A DNA stretch of 64,000 nucleotides from an uncultured Gemmataceae bacterium (GTDB lineage: Bacteria; Planctomycetota; Planctomycetia; Gemmatales; Gemmataceae), in assembly GCA_937923405.1 (NCBI GenBank), contig CALDUY010000001.1:161900-225899 (forward strand), given 5' to 3'. This document shows positions 18,710 to 28,112 of the stretch, in pieces. The notes below the pieces were generated by a model. It was not told where the DNA came from. It worked only from the letters and a program-made list of their open reading frames with translations, and made no database searches. Within the stretch, counting starts at the first letter, position 1. The number at the start of each line of letters is the position of its first letter. The translations under genes were made by a program, and so were the position numbers.

Positions 18710-20492
18710 CCCAGCTTCGGAACATCTCGACGCACTTTCGCCGCTGGAACTAGTTCGGCTGATGAACAGCGAGGATGCCCGGGTCATCGACGCGGTCGCC
18801 TCGCAAGCCGACTCAATCGCCCAGGCCATTGAGATCATCGCTGACCGTTTTCGCCAGGGCGGTCGGTTGATTTATATTGGTGCCGGCACCTCGGGCCGTC
18901 TAGGCGTGCTGGATGCCTCCGAATGTCCGCCGACTTTCAATTCGCCGCCGGAACAAGTGGTCGGTCTCATCGCTGGTGGTCCCACGGCCTTGACCCGCGC
19001 TGTCGAGGGAGCCGAAGATCATCCCGAGTATGGCGAAGCCGACCTGAAAGCCATCGCCCTCAGTGCCAACGATGTGTTGGTCGGCATCGCCACCAGCGGT
19101 CGCACTCCCTATGTCCTCGGAGCGATCGCCTACGCGCGCTCCCTGGGAGCATACACCATCGGCTTGGCCTGCACCTCGACGGCAGAACTGAGCGAATTGG
19201 TCGATCTGGCGATTGTGCCCATCGTTGGCCCCGAGGTGCTAACCGGCTCGACCCGACTGAAAGCCGGCACCGCGACCAAGCTAGTCCTGAACATGCTCAC
19301 CACGGGGTCGATGGTGCGGCTGGGCAAGTCGTTCGGCAATCTTATGGTGGATCTGCGGGCCACCAACATCAAACTCCAGGCTCGCACCAACCGCATCATA
19401 CGCCAGGTGGTCGGCGTCGATCATGCCACGGCGGACGCACTGTTGCAGCAGTGTGGCGGTGAGTTGAAGACGGCCTTGGTGGCGGCTCTGGGGAAGCTCT
19501 CTCCGGATGAGTCCCGCCAGCGGCTCCGGCTCAGCCAAGGTCGAGTGCGTGAGGCCTTACCGATCCGCCCCCAGAGTGACAAGTCCTTGTCACTGGGAAT
19601 CGATGGCGGCGGTTCGCACACAGTGGCGTTACTGGCTCGGGAGGGCGTGCTGATCGGACGCGGCGAAGCCGGACCGTCGAACTTGCGAGCCGTCGGCGAA
19701 GCCAAAGCGTTCCAAGCGTTGGACACGGCGATCACCCGAGCGTTCACCGCCGCTGCCTTGCCGCGTGGCTCGGTAGGTCGTGCCTGTCTGGGACTAGCTG
19801 GCGCGGGGCGAGAATCGGAACGTGAGCGGTTTCGGGCCTGGGCTTCGCGAGTCCATTTGGCGGAGTCGGTGTCGGTCGTAACCGATGCAGAACTGCTGTT
19901 GGCTGCTGGCACGCCGGAAGGGTGGGGCTTGGCTCTGGTCGCCGGCACGGGGTCGATCGCCTGGGGGCGCACTGCCGACGGACGCCAGGCTCGCGCAGGC
20001 GGCTGGGGCTATCTGTTGGGCGACCAGGGCAGCGGCTATGCCCTCGCCATGCAGGCCCTGCGAACAATTCTTCAGACAGCGGATGGCACCGGTCCAGCAA
20101 CCGCTCTAAGCGAGCGAATCCCGGAGCATCTACAGATTAGCGATTTATACGATCTGATTCCTCTGGTGCATGGCGGACCGCTGGATCGCGCGGCCTTGGC
20201 AGCCCTAGCGACGGTGGTTCTCGACGCCGCCGCCGAGGGAGATGCCGTCGCTCTCACTATCGTCGAAGAGCAAGCGGAGCAGTTGGCTCGGACAGCTCTC
20301 GCGGCCATCTCCACGCTGGGCATCTCCCGCTTTCCGTTGGCGTTAGCGGGTGGACTTTTACTGGCCAATGCCGACTATCGTGAACGGGTTCTGGAACGGA
20401 TTCGCCAGCACGCGCAGCCCGCTCCGATCACTCTGGTTCGCGAACCGGCCGAAGGGGCCTTACGCCTGTGTCAGCGACTGGCCTCCACCTAG
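18681..20492 (+). CDS. MurQ-NagK fusion: MurNAc-6-phosphate etherase plus N-acetylglucosamine kinase-like domain
   Basis: A 603-residue fusion. Residues about 7-295 are MurQ: the [27 protein letters not shown] block appears at about 54-76 and the catalytic-type region around TSGRTPYV. MurQ cleaves the lactyl ether of MurNAc-6-phosphate. Residues about 303-600 are a BadF/BadG/BcrA-type kinase with GIDGGGSHT (from G306), [10 protein letters not shown] and [14 protein letters not shown], as in GlcNAc kinases. Together they would recycle peptidoglycan amino sugars in the cytosol. The start lies inside coxD, so it may be read through from the respiratory operon. Its 3' end overlaps the convergent gene at 20460. 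Confidence 0.92.
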   Translation: MDHLETEGRNPASEHLDALSPLELVRLMNSEDARVIDAVASQADSIAQAIEIIADRFRQGGRLIYIGAGTSGRLGVLDASECPPTFNSPPEQVVGLIAGGPTALTRAVEGAEDHPEYGEADLKAIALSANDVLVGIATSGRTPYVLGAIAYARSLGAYTIGLACTSTAELSELVDLAIVPIVGPEVLTGSTRLKAGTATKLVLNMLTTGSMVRLGKSFGNLMVDLRATNIKLQARTNRIIRQVVGVDHATADALLQQCGGELKTALVAALGKLSPDESRQRLRLSQGRVREALPIRPQSDKSLSLGIDGGGSHTVALLAREGVLIGRGEAGPSNLRAVGEAKAFQALDTAITRAFTAAALPRGSVGRACLGLAGAGRESERERFRAWASRVHLAESVSVVTDAELLLAAGTPEGWGLALVAGTGSIAWGRTADGRQARAGGWGYLLGDQGSGYALAMQALRTILQTADGTGPATALSERIPEHLQISDLYDLIPLVHGGPLDRAALAALATVVLDAAAEGDAVALTIVEEQAEQLARTALAAISTLGISRFPLALAGGLLLANADYRERVLERIRQHAQPAPITLVREPAEGALRLCQRLAST

Positions 20493-21587
20493 TAGCTGAT
20501 CCAGAAACTGTTCGAGATAGTCGCGCATCTGGCGGGCACAGGCTTCGTAGACTTCCGCCGAGCCGCCGATGGGATCCTCCACGTCTTTGCCATCGGGGCT
20601 GAGTAAACGCGGAGCGACACATCCTGGCGGAAGTTGCCTAAGTAATGCCTGAGCATGACCCCGCGTCATCACCAGCAGATGATCGGCACGCTGGACCAAT
20701 TCGACGGTCAACTGTTGGCTCTGATGGCGAGTCAGATCGGCCCCCCAAGCCCGCATCAGCGACACCGCTTCCTCAGCAGCGGGCAGGCCCGGTCCCGCAG
20801 ACAGGCCAGCGGAGAGAATCTGATACCCACGACGGGGCAGTTCCTCGATTGTGCAACCGAGTCGCTCTGCGAGGAGTTTTTTGCACAACGCCTCGGCCAT
20901 CGGACTGCGACAAGTGTTCCCTGTGCAGACCAGCAGAACCACAGTCGTGAGTTGCTTCTGCAACATCTCCTCAGTCAGAACCCCGGGACGACGCACCTTC
21001 CATCGTTCACCGACTACCTCAACAACAGTGGCTGGTTGGTGGTAGCGCGGCAACCCGTCGATGGCTAGGTCGATGCGCGATCCCGCTCGGTCCAAGACGC
21101 GCCGTAGCTGGTAGGTCTCCGAATCTCCCTCGGGCAAATTGGCGATGATGAGCGGCTCGCGCAGCCGGCGTGAGACCTGATGAATCGCCTCATGGGCGGG
21201 TTGGCGGAGATAAAGGATCTTTTCTGGGGTAATTGCATCGCGGACCTCGCCGAGCAATCGCTGTGCTAACCCCGTGGGCCAATCGTCGGCACAGGCCAAC
21301 GTCAGCGGACCGGGCCAGCAGCGCCGGATCAGGCGAAGACCGGTCGCCGTCAGCGTCGGCAGCCAGTCACGGACGGCCTCGGACGAAGCTAGGGCCACCT
21401 CGATAGGCTGCGCTCCGACTAGATGTTGCACTCGTTCGACTGCTTGGGGCACCATCGCCGAGGCTGACACCACGTAGGCCGACTCCGTCGGGAAGGCCAT
21501 CACGGCGCCTTGACGCAGCGCCCGGGCCAGGCTACGGGCCACCACGTCTGGACGTTCGACACGCCGCCACTCCAGCACCTCGGGCAT
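20460..21587 (-). CDS. YrdC/Sua5-like domain fused to low-molecular-weight protein tyrosine phosphatase
   Basis: A 375-residue two-domain protein. Residues about 12-205 resemble Sua5/YrdC (threonylcarbamoyl-AMP synthase), with FPTESAYVV at the nucleotide pocket and WPGPLTLAC downstream. The KGRP block that binds substrate in true Sua5 reads VGAQP, so catalysis is doubtful. Residues about 215-370 are a complete LMW-PTP/arsenate-reductase-like domain: C221-x5-R227 in CTGNTCRSP and the general-acid pair D338-P339. The start at 21587 follows a GGAGAGG ribosome binding site; the open frame extends 42 codons upstream without support. It converges with murQ-nagK, overlapping 33 bases. Confidence 0.88.
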   Translation of the reverse strand: MPEVLEWRRVERPDVVARSLARALRQGAVMAFPTESAYVVSASAMVPQAVERVQHLVGAQPIEVALASSEAVRDWLPTLTATGLRLIRRCWPGPLTLACADDWPTGLAQRLLGEVRDAITPEKILYLRQPAHEAIHQVSRRLREPLIIANLPEGDSETYQLRRVLDRAGSRIDLAIDGLPRYHQPATVVEVVGERWKVRRPGVLTEEMLQKQLTTVVLLVCTGNTCRSPMAEALCKKLLAERLGCTIEELPRRGYQILSAGLSAGPGLPAAEEAVSLMRAWGADLTRHQSQQLTVELVQRADHLLVMTRGHAQALLRQLPPGCVAPRLLSPDGKDVEDPIGGSAEVYEACARQMRDYLEQFLDQLLGGGQSLTQA

Positions 21588-21903
21588 GTATACCTCTCCT
21601 TCTCGTGTCGAGGGAATTAGACGCTCCTCATAATGTAGCGGCAGCGGGGGATGAAGCTCTTTCGCCGGCTGAAGCCTGCGGCTACCAGAGAATCGCCTGC
21701 GACTACCTGTCAATCGGAACTGGTAGTCGCAGGCTTCAGCCGGCGTTTCGCTTTACTATCTTGCGACGCATACTAACGCCTCCGACCAGCTCCGACGATG
21801 GTAGACGACACACGCGACCTGTCTAGCGGATCGCGCATGCGGAAGAACTCCTCCGCCGTGAGCAACTTCCCTGTCGCCGTCGTGGGAGTCCTGGTATGCC
21901 TCG
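21588..21903. other. Intergenic region between minus-strand genes
   Basis: It contains the inverted repeat at 21663-21745 and the 5' region of the YrdC-phosphatase gene. No further gene is recognised between 21746 and 21903. Confidence 0.5.
21663..21745. repeat. Long inverted repeat (REP/MITE-like)
   Basis: Arms 21663-21688 and 21720-21745 match at 25 of 26 positions, the exception being a G-U pair. A second half-site (GCCTGCGACTACC, from 21695) can also pair perfectly with the right arm over 13 bases. The core GCAGGCTT(C)AGCC resembles the inner part of the elements at 36158 and 53725. Confidence 0.75.
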
Positions 21904-23052
21904 TCAGACCTGTTTCACCTGCACCCAGTTGCCGTTTTTCGCCGAGTCGAGGATGGCGTCCAGCACCAGTTGCGTGCGCTGAGCATCGCGGAAATCGGGC
22001 AAGGGACGTTCGCCTTTCTCCAAGGCGGTGATAAAGTCGGCTACTTGATGCGTGAAGCTGGCATCATAGCCGATCGCCAACCCGGGCACCCACCACTTGT
22101 CCATGTACGGATGATCGGGGCTGTTGTCCGTCACATGCACCGACTTCCAACCACGGATCTTGCCCTCGTCACGGTAATCAAACACCTGCAAGCGGTGCAA
22201 GTCGTGCAGATCCCAGAACAGCGACATGTTCTCGCCGTTGATCTCGAACGTGTACAGCGCCTTGTGCCCGCGAGCATAGCGGGTGGACTCGAAGTTGGCC
22301 AGCGAGCCGTTGTTGAACTTGCCCATGAAGATGCAGGCGTCGTCGATGCCGACTTTCTCGACCTTGCCTGTCAGAGTGTGTAGCCTCTCCTTGACGAACG
22401 TCTCGGTCATGGAACAAATCGACGACATGTCGCCATTGAGCCAGATTGCTGTGTCGATGCAGTGGGCGAGTAGGTCACCACTGACGCCACTGCCGGCGGC
22501 GGCGACGTCGAGTCGCCACAATCCCTGTCCCCCCTGCGGCAGGTCGGCTTTGATGGTCCAGTCTTGGAGGAACTTGGCGCGATAGTGAAAAATCCTGCCG
22601 AGTTTGCCTTCGTCGATGAGCCGTTTGGCCAGGGTCACTGCCGGGATGCGGCGATAGTTGTACCAGACCATGTTGGCGACGCCGGCCTTCTCGACGGCGT
22701 CGACCATCTCTTTGCCCTCAATGCCGTTCATGGCTAACGGCTTTTCGCAGAGGATCATCTTCTTGTTGGCCGCCGCCGCTACCGCGATTTCTTTATGTAG
22801 ATTATTCGGAGTGCAGATATCGATAACATCGATATCTTTCCGCTCGACGAGTTTCCGCCAATCGGTTTCGATCGACTCGTAGCCCCACTGATCAGCAAAC
22901 GGCTTGACCTTGGCCGCATCGCGGGCGCAGGCGGCCTTGAGGACGACCCGATAGGAGGACGGAAAGAACTGGCCAACCTGCCGATAGGCGTTGGAGTGCG
23001 CCCGTCCCATGAAGCCGTAGCCAATCATCCCGACGTTCAGAGTTTTGCTCAT
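21904..23052 (-). CDS. Gfo/Idh/MocA family NAD(P)-dependent oxidoreductase
   Basis: A 382-residue dehydrogenase acting on sugars or inositols. The N-terminal Rossmann motif [17 protein letters not shown] is followed by CTPNNLH and the family hallmark CEKPLAM, whose Lys is catalytic in relatives. The C-terminal domain has [19 protein letters not shown] with the His-Asp pair expected in the active site. No Tat signal is present, unlike many planctomycete paralogs, so it is cytosolic. ATGA overlap with the upstream serine hydrolase gene shows coupling. Substrate unknown; the neighbouring epimerase and cupin suggest a sugar pathway. Confidence 0.9.
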   Translation of the reverse strand: MSKTLNVGMIGYGFMGRAHSNAYRQVGQFFPSSYRVVLKAACARDAAKVKPFADQWGYESIETDWRKLVERKDIDVIDICTPNNLHKEIAVAAAANKKMILCEKPLAMNGIEGKEMVDAVEKAGVANMVWYNYRRIPAVTLAKRLIDEGKLGRIFHYRAKFLQDWTIKADLPQGGQGLWRLDVAAAGSGVSGDLLAHCIDTAIWLNGDMSSICSMTETFVKERLHTLTGKVEKVGIDDACIFMGKFNNGSLANFESTRYARGHKALYTFEINGENMSLFWDLHDLHRLQVFDYRDEGKIRGWKSVHVTDNSPDHPYMDKWWVPGLAIGYDASFTHQVADFITALEKGERPLPDFRDAQRTQLVLDAILDSAKNGNWVQVKQV

Positions 23053-23939
23053 GGTGAAGTATCCTTCTTGGGAGAGTGAAAATAGTCGTATACTGCCCGA
23101 GCGACGTCGGCACAGAGTTTGTTGCCGGCGTTGTCCTTGGCCCAGCGCACGTCCTTATTATTGTTGGTCAGCACACAGACGACGATCGGTCCCGACGGGG
23201 TGAAGAGAAGGCCGGCGTCGGTCCGCGCCGCCGTCACTGCTCCGTCTTTGTGAGCGACGCTCACACCAGGAAGACCGTTCAATCGCCCGAACTTGTCCGT
23301 GTCGTCGTTCTTCTTGAGATGTTCGAGCATCACTAGCTTGATCGCCGGACGAAAGCCATCGTTGGACTGGAGTTTCTCGAACAGCGTCGCCATTTCCCGA
23401 GCCGTGGTTGAGCCGAGTCCGTACTTCGCCGTCCGCTTCTTGTCCACCGAAGAGACGGAGCCGCGAAACACTTTGGCGTTGATCTTGGTTTCCTTCAATC
23501 CCATCGCTTCCATGCGTCGATTGACGTTAACGATGCCGACTTTGTCCAGGACAAGGTTCGTCGCCGTGTTGTCCGACAACGCGATCATCAGCCGGACACA
23601 GTCGCGCAAGGGAAGCGTGGCTCCCTCGCTGAAGTGATAGGTCAAAATGCCGCTGCCGGGCACCTTGTCCTCCTGTTTCAGCGTTATCGGATCTCGTAAC
23701 GAGATTTTTTTCTCCTCGGCCTGCAAATAAGCCTCGATCATGACCGCCACCTTGATGAGGCTGGCGGTGGGCATGACCTCATCGGCGTTGTGGTAGAACG
23801 TCTCGCCGGTGACCAGGTGCTTGACGGCAACAGCCACGTCGCCCTGATGTACCTCAATCAGGGGCCGTATCGACGCACCAAGCTCAGGGTTGTTCTCAGC
23901 GGGCAGTAAGCAAGCGAACAGCGTCAGCGAGTATAACAT
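23049..23939 (-). CDS. Class A beta-lactamase-like serine hydrolase
   Basis: A 296-residue protein with a short N-terminal hydrophobic segment, likely a signal peptide. It has the penicillin-recognising fold: S60-L-I-K63 (SxxK) and S122-D-N124 (SDN). The third motif is K231-D-G, not the usual K-T/S-G. No clear Glu166 equivalent (ExxLN) is seen in the omega-loop region. True beta-lactamase activity is therefore doubtful; a peptidoglycan or other amide/ester hydrolase is as likely. It is translationally coupled (ATGA) to the oxidoreductase gene. Confidence 0.85.
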   Translation of the reverse strand: MLYSLTLFACLLPAENNPELGASIRPLIEVHQGDVAVAVKHLVTGETFYHNADEVMPTASLIKVAVMIEAYLQAEEKKISLRDPITLKQEDKVPGSGILTYHFSEGATLPLRDCVRLMIALSDNTATNLVLDKVGIVNVNRRMEAMGLKETKINAKVFRGSVSSVDKKRTAKYGLGSTTAREMATLFEKLQSNDGFRPAIKLVMLEHLKKNDDTDKFGRLNGLPGVSVAHKDGAVTAARTDAGLLFTPSGPIVVCVLTNNNKDVRWAKDNAGNKLCADVARAVYDYFHSPKKDTSP

Positions 23940-23958
23940 GAAGAAAATCTCTTGAGCG

Positions 23959-24609
23959 TCATCCCTTTTTCTGCCGTTTAAGACGGGAAAAGAGATCGAC
24001 GAGTGACAAGCGAAACCCGGGAACTACCATTCCTCCGTCGAGGCTGCCACGCTTGCCGACCTTGGTGAACTCAACGGGGGAAGTATACATTTTGGCGGTT
24101 TGCGTTTTCGGATCAATGATCCAGACGAGTTTGGTTCCTGCCAGGAAATAGTCGCGCAACTTACGATCCATCTCGGCAGTGGTGTTCGACTCGCTCAGCA
24201 CCTCGACGGCGAGATCGGGAGCGAGAGAAGCGATGGTGTCTTGGGGAAATTCGCCGTTGGGAATGTTTTCCCAGGAGATGAATGAGACATCTGGGATGCG
24301 CACCAATCCCGGTTCCAGGCGAAGCATGCCGTCGGCACCTAATGTTACTCCAAGATCATGTTGTTTAATGAAGTACCCAAGTTCTACCATAATCTCGCCG
24401 GCCAGCAATGATTCGCGTGTTCCCATAGCCTTCTCCACGAGAACGCCATCGACCAGTTCGCAGATGCGCTTGTCGGCTCGCTCTAGGAGTTCCAAGGCGT
24501 CTTCTTCGGTGGCGGTGCCGGGCACGGGGTTGAGGAGAATCCGCTCGAACGGAACGCTCCCCAATCGTTCTCGCATCTCCATCAAGTCAGCCAGGGTCGT
24601 GATGGACAT
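23959..24609 (-). CDS. Uma2 family (DUF820) putative endonuclease
   Basis: Uma2/DUF820 proteins have a PD-(D/E)xK nuclease fold and unknown function; they are highly expanded in planctomycetes and cyanobacteria. The motif set is visible: RIPDVSFIS (Asp), LAVEVLSESNTTAEMDRKLRDYF (Glu, Lys; spread over residues about 148-170), then VWIIDPKTQT. The start is uncertain; ATG 24609 begins a typical MSITTLADL, with ATG 24627 and 24642 as alternatives. It lies 19 bases upstream of the serine hydrolase gene on the same strand. Confidence 0.85.
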   Translation of the reverse strand: MSITTLADLMEMRERLGSVPFERILLNPVPGTATEEDALELLERADKRICELVDGVLVEKAMGTRESLLAGEIMVELGYFIKQHDLGVTLGADGMLRLEPGLVRIPDVSFISWENIPNGEFPQDTIASLAPDLAVEVLSESNTTAEMDRKLRDYFLAGTKLVWIIDPKTQTAKMYTSPVEFTKVGKRGSLDGGMVVPGFRLSLVDLFSRLKRQKKG

Positions 24610-24645
24610 GAATTGACTCGTCTCCATACAGGCTAGCATCAATCG

Positions 24646-24674
24646 CTCTCGTCGCGATGACTCCGCAACGAGAG
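24646..24674. repeat. Short inverted repeat upstream of Uma2 gene
   Basis: Arms 24646-24656 and 24664-24674 (CTCTCGTCGCG/CGCAACGAGAG) pair at 10 of 11 positions plus a G-U. There is no T-tract, so the role is unclear. Confidence 0.35.
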
Positions 24675-24767
24675 CCAGAGCACTAACGCCAAAGACCGGC
24701 TCCCCAGGATTATCAGAAGCAACAACTCTGACAACCCTAATCCACGCCCGCCCATGTGCCGAGCCTT

Positions 24768-25700
24768 TTATCCAGGATACTTGCGACGCAGCGCGTCGAG
24801 GTAAGTTTTGCTGTCGGCAGTCACTTCCCAGGCGTTGGGCCAGAAACAGAGATCAACCGCCCACCAATCGTGCGGCACTCCGCAACTATTCAGCGCCGGA
24901 GCGAGTTTGTCGAAGTCGAGGTGCCCAGTGCCGAACGGATTGTGCGTCGAGGTATTGTGCTCGTTGAGCGAACCGTCGGAATCGATTAGATGGACGTGCG
25001 TGATTCTGCCCTTGAGTTTCTCCAACAGTTCGACCGCGCCGCCAGGCAGCGTCTCCTTCTCGCCTTGTTGATTAGCGGCGATGGCCGCGCACATGTGGGC
25101 GTGACAGGTGTCGTACAGCACGCCGAAGTTGCTGTTGCCTTTGGCTCGAACCTCATCGACAATTTTTAAGATCTCGGAAGGCTTATTAAAGAGGAAGCCA
25201 GGCTCAAACTCCCAGCAGACGTTCATGCCATAGTCCGCCGCTATCTTGCTGCACTTGTCCCACACCGTGATCAAGCGATCCATCGCTTGCTTGGGGTCCA
25301 TTCCCTTGCCCGTGGTCGAGAAGAAGTCCGGTGGCTCGACCGTGTCCACACGGATCGTCTTGATGGCCAAATCGGCGGCGAAGACAGTGAATCCGAGGAA
25401 TGCCGCCATGTATGGTACTGGAGCTTCATCGAGGATCGATGGTCCAGGTTTCTTGAAACTCCACAAATCGACGGCGATTCCACTGAATTCGAGGTTGTGA
25501 TCGGCCACCATCTTTTTCAGTTTTTCGCGATCCGCCTTGGTTGGATGCGACCAGGGGGTCGGATGCACGCCGAAGCTACCGAGTTCGACGCCTTCGTAAC
25601 CGAGTTTCTGCAAACGATGCAGAATTTCGTGGAAGTCGTTGGTCGGTTCTTTCTGATTGAAGATGTACGCCCAACTGCCGATGGAGAGTCGCTTGCCCAT
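24768..25700 (-). CDS. Sugar phosphate isomerase/epimerase-like TIM-barrel protein
   Basis: A 310-residue AP-endonuclease-2/xylose-isomerase-like TIM barrel. Metal-site style residues appear in GYEGVELGSFGVHP, CWEFEPGFL, YDTCHAHM and HVHLIDSDG, giving the Glu-His-Asp-Glu type arrangement of the family. ATG 25700 is chosen because GAGG precedes it; an in-frame ATG four codons upstream overlaps that site. Family members isomerise or epimerise sugars and inositols; the specific substrate is not readable. Confidence 0.88.
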   Translation of the reverse strand: MGKRLSIGSWAYIFNQKEPTNDFHEILHRLQKLGYEGVELGSFGVHPTPWSHPTKADREKLKKMVADHNLEFSGIAVDLWSFKKPGPSILDEAPVPYMAAFLGFTVFAADLAIKTIRVDTVEPPDFFSTTGKGMDPKQAMDRLITVWDKCSKIAADYGMNVCWEFEPGFLFNKPSEILKIVDEVRAKGNSNFGVLYDTCHAHMCAAIAANQQGEKETLPGGAVELLEKLKGRITHVHLIDSDGSLNEHNTSTHNPFGTGHLDFDKLAPALNSCGVPHDWWAVDLCFWPNAWEVTADSKTYLDALRRKYPG

Positions 25701-25725
25701 GATGCACCTCATTGGAGTAGGTAAT

Positions 25726-25816
25726 AGTCAGTAGGGGAGTAGTCAGTAGACATACGGTAGTAGTCAGTAGATTGCCCACGGTTATTTCTACTGACTACTG
25801 ACTACTAACTACTGTC
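25726..25816. repeat. AGTAGTCAGTAG direct and inverted repeats
   Basis: At least three AGTCAGTAG copies on the left face TACTGACTAC copies on the right. Arms 25759-25771 and 25787-25799 pair perfectly over 13 bases with a 15-base loop. The array fills the gap between the cupin stop codon, which it touches, and the TIM-barrel gene. Confidence 0.7.
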
Positions 25817-27093
25817 TACTTCTTCTTGTGATCCCCGACGTTCGGCAAGTTCGGATGCACTTCCGGGCCGAAGTAGCGGAGCGTGACCAGCGGTTCCAGG
25901 CCAGTGTTGGTAAAGACTACACCGGCCGTGGCGGCCTCGTGAGTGACGAAGTACTCGTCTTCGGTCAGTTCGCCGAAACGGATCATGGCCGGCGTGTTGA
26001 GCGGATGCTTGCCGATCTTGCCGGTGCCCTGCATGGCGATCAGCCCGTAGGCTCCATTATCCTTGATGGTCACCGTCTGGCCCGGCTCGACGGTTAGTTC
26101 CTTGGCGGAGAAAAGTTGCTCGCCGTTGATCTTGCCATAGACCACCCAGCGATCGACGTAGCCGGCTCCGTCGCCGCCCGAGTCAACAATCGGTTCCAGA
26201 TAATGACTATCCTTAAACTTCGGGTTGACGTTCGCTTCCCAGTCGAGCTGATTGACGATGTATTCCAGATCTTTGTGCTTGTCGCGCGGCACATCCTTGA
26301 CTAGTAGACTCCAGGGCACGACGCGGCCTTCGACCATCGACTGATACATGCCAAAGACATCGGATCCCCACTGAGGCTCGTAAGTCACCAGCGATCCCGG
26401 CGCGTGCAGGACGCAGGGCGGCACCAGCCAGCCGGTCCCGGGTTGCAGACGGTAGGCTTTGCTGTAGTTGAGAATGCCGTTATCTCCCTTGTTCCAGCGA
26501 CGAAGACACTCGATAATATCTTCTTTTGTGGTTCCAGGTTCTAAACCGAAAAAGGTGTAGGGGAAATTATTGCCGATGGCGTTGAGCTGTGGGGGGAAAT
26601 AGTACGACTCGGGCTTGCCTTGCTGGCCGACCTTGGCGGCCTGCTCAGCGTTCTGGTGCATGTGGTGCGGGATCGGCCCGAGGTTGTCGAAGAACTTGCT
26701 GTAAACGGGCCAGCGTTCGTACTTCTCCCAGATGGCCGGACCGACGATCCGCTTGCCTTCTTCTTCGATCGCCTTGGATAAGGTGAAGACCCGACGCTTG
26801 CCCAAGACGACATAGGACAACCCTTCGTCGATCTCGCGGTTTTCGTTCGCTGCTGGAGTGGTCGAGCCGAACCAGCGTTCGTCGATGCCGCCCCGATGTC
26901 CGCCCAGGGCGTAGTAATCCTGCGGAGCTAGCTTGAGACGCTTGCCCGGCATGAGAAACGACCGCGGCACCCAGGTCGGAGCCAAACGGAGGATCCCCTC
27001 GCTCGACTCTAGCACCTGTCGAACCTTGTCCGAGGTGACTTTCAGATCCGCGGGAATGGCGAGTGAACTCTTGCTTGATTTTTTCTTGGCCAT
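25816..27093 (-). CDS. Phosphomannose-isomerase-like cupin protein
   Basis: A 425-residue protein resembling type I mannose-6-phosphate isomerases. A metal-site style IPHHMHQNAEQ lies near residue 142, and a second conserved-looking block GWLVPPCVLHAPG near 225. The C-terminal part (about 310-425) is a beta-rich cupin half. Sequence around the HxH is unlike canonical ManA, so the substrate may be another sugar or sugar acid. ATG 27093 begins a Lys/Ser-rich MAKKKSSKSS. It heads the minus-strand sugar cluster. Confidence 0.8.
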   Translation of the reverse strand: MAKKKSSKSSLAIPADLKVTSDKVRQVLESSEGILRLAPTWVPRSFLMPGKRLKLAPQDYYALGGHRGGIDERWFGSTTPAANENREIDEGLSYVVLGKRRVFTLSKAIEEEGKRIVGPAIWEKYERWPVYSKFFDNLGPIPHHMHQNAEQAAKVGQQGKPESYYFPPQLNAIGNNFPYTFFGLEPGTTKEDIIECLRRWNKGDNGILNYSKAYRLQPGTGWLVPPCVLHAPGSLVTYEPQWGSDVFGMYQSMVEGRVVPWSLLVKDVPRDKHKDLEYIVNQLDWEANVNPKFKDSHYLEPIVDSGGDGAGYVDRWVVYGKINGEQLFSAKELTVEPGQTVTIKDNGAYGLIAMQGTGKIGKHPLNTPAMIRFGELTEDEYFVTHEAATAGVVFTNTGLEPLVTLRYFGPEVHPNLPNVGDHKKK

Positions 27094-27323
27094 GCGAAAA
27101 CGACTCCGTGCTCGTCGTGGAGAGTGGCGGTGGGTAGTTCAGCGACCAGCGTGTAGCAACTCCGCTTCTCCCTACCTCCTCGTGGCGAGTGGCAAGGGCA
27201 AAACAGGGGCAGATGCTCTAGCGCTGTACGAGACGTGATTAAAGGCACGAAAGGGCCTGACGGCAAGCAGAAAGTCGTTGAAACGTCAGCATTTCGTCGA
27301 ATTGAGGCCAATCAAGGTTGCTA

Positions 27324-28112
27324 TCAGGGCTTCCGCGCTGCCATGAGGAATCCGTAGGCGCGGATGCCGCCCAACAGCCACGGCCAACGTAGGCGAGCGT
27401 CGGGGCCAAGGCCGACCGGCGTCACGCCGAGCAATTTGAAGCCGACTGCCGTCAACTCCTGAATGCACTCCCCACGGGTGAACAGGTGCATGGTCAATGA
27501 ACCGATCCCCTGGTGGGGCGGCATCTGCCGATCGCCGGACGGCAGCCCGCGCAGCCGTCGCCACAGATCGCCGAGCAACCAGCGACGACCAGGGCCGTCG
27601 CGCAGATGCCACCAGCGATTGTGAACATGCACGATGAAGCGTCCGCCGGGCCGCAATAGTCGAAACGTTTGTTCGAGAACTCGCCGCCGGGCCGCCGCTC
27701 CGACGATCAGACCCAGCGTGCTAAACAGACAAGCAGCATGGTCGAAACTGGCATCGGCCAAAGCATCGAGTTCGACCAGATTGGCCTGAATCAGCTCGAC
27801 GTGAACGCCTAGTTCGCTAGCTCGTCTTCGAGCCACGCGCAGCATCTCCGCTGAGAGATCGACGCCGAGGACCTGCCAGCCATCTTGGGCCAGGCTCAGC
27901 GCCAGCCGACCCGTGCCACAGCCCAGATCGACGAGCCGCGCCGGACCTGGACAGTGTTGACGAACATAGCGAAGATCGGCCTCGAACAGCGACGACCCCA
28001 CGAGAGAGGCGTCGTAGCGCTGGGCAATGCCCGCATCGTGAACGTAATCCCACAACCCACGGTTGAGGCCGGGCGGCATCTGCCAGTCTGGCGGAGGACG
28101 GCGCGACGACAT
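27324..28112 (-). CDS. Class I SAM-dependent methyltransferase
   Basis: A 262-residue methyltransferase with motif I LVDLGCGTGRLAL, the acidic end of beta-2 in VLGVDLSAEML, and FDHAACLFSTLGLI near motif IV. The open frame runs 84 codons further upstream through the neighbouring gene; ATG 28112 is used because it forms TGATG with the CitG-like stop and has GGAAGGAG upstream. As the last gene of the H4MPT cluster it might methylate a pterin or small molecule, which is inference. Confidence 0.85.
   Translation of the reverse strand: MSSRRPPPDWQMPPGLNRGLWDYVHDAGIAQRYDASLVGSSLFEADLRYVRQHCPGPARLVDLGCGTGRLALSLAQDGWQVLGVDLSAEMLRVARRRASELGVHVELIQANLVELDALADASFDHAACLFSTLGLIVGAAARRRVLEQTFRLLRPGGRFIVHVHNRWWHLRDGPGRRWLLGDLWRRLRGLPSGDRQMPPHQGIGSLTMHLFTRGECIQELTAVGFKLLGVTPVGLGPDARLRWPWLLGGIRAYGFLMAARKP

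Noticed and set aside
23049..23939. Antibiotic-resistance beta-lactamase
   Set aside because: The third motif is KDG and the omega-loop Glu is not evident, so a resistance call is unsupported.
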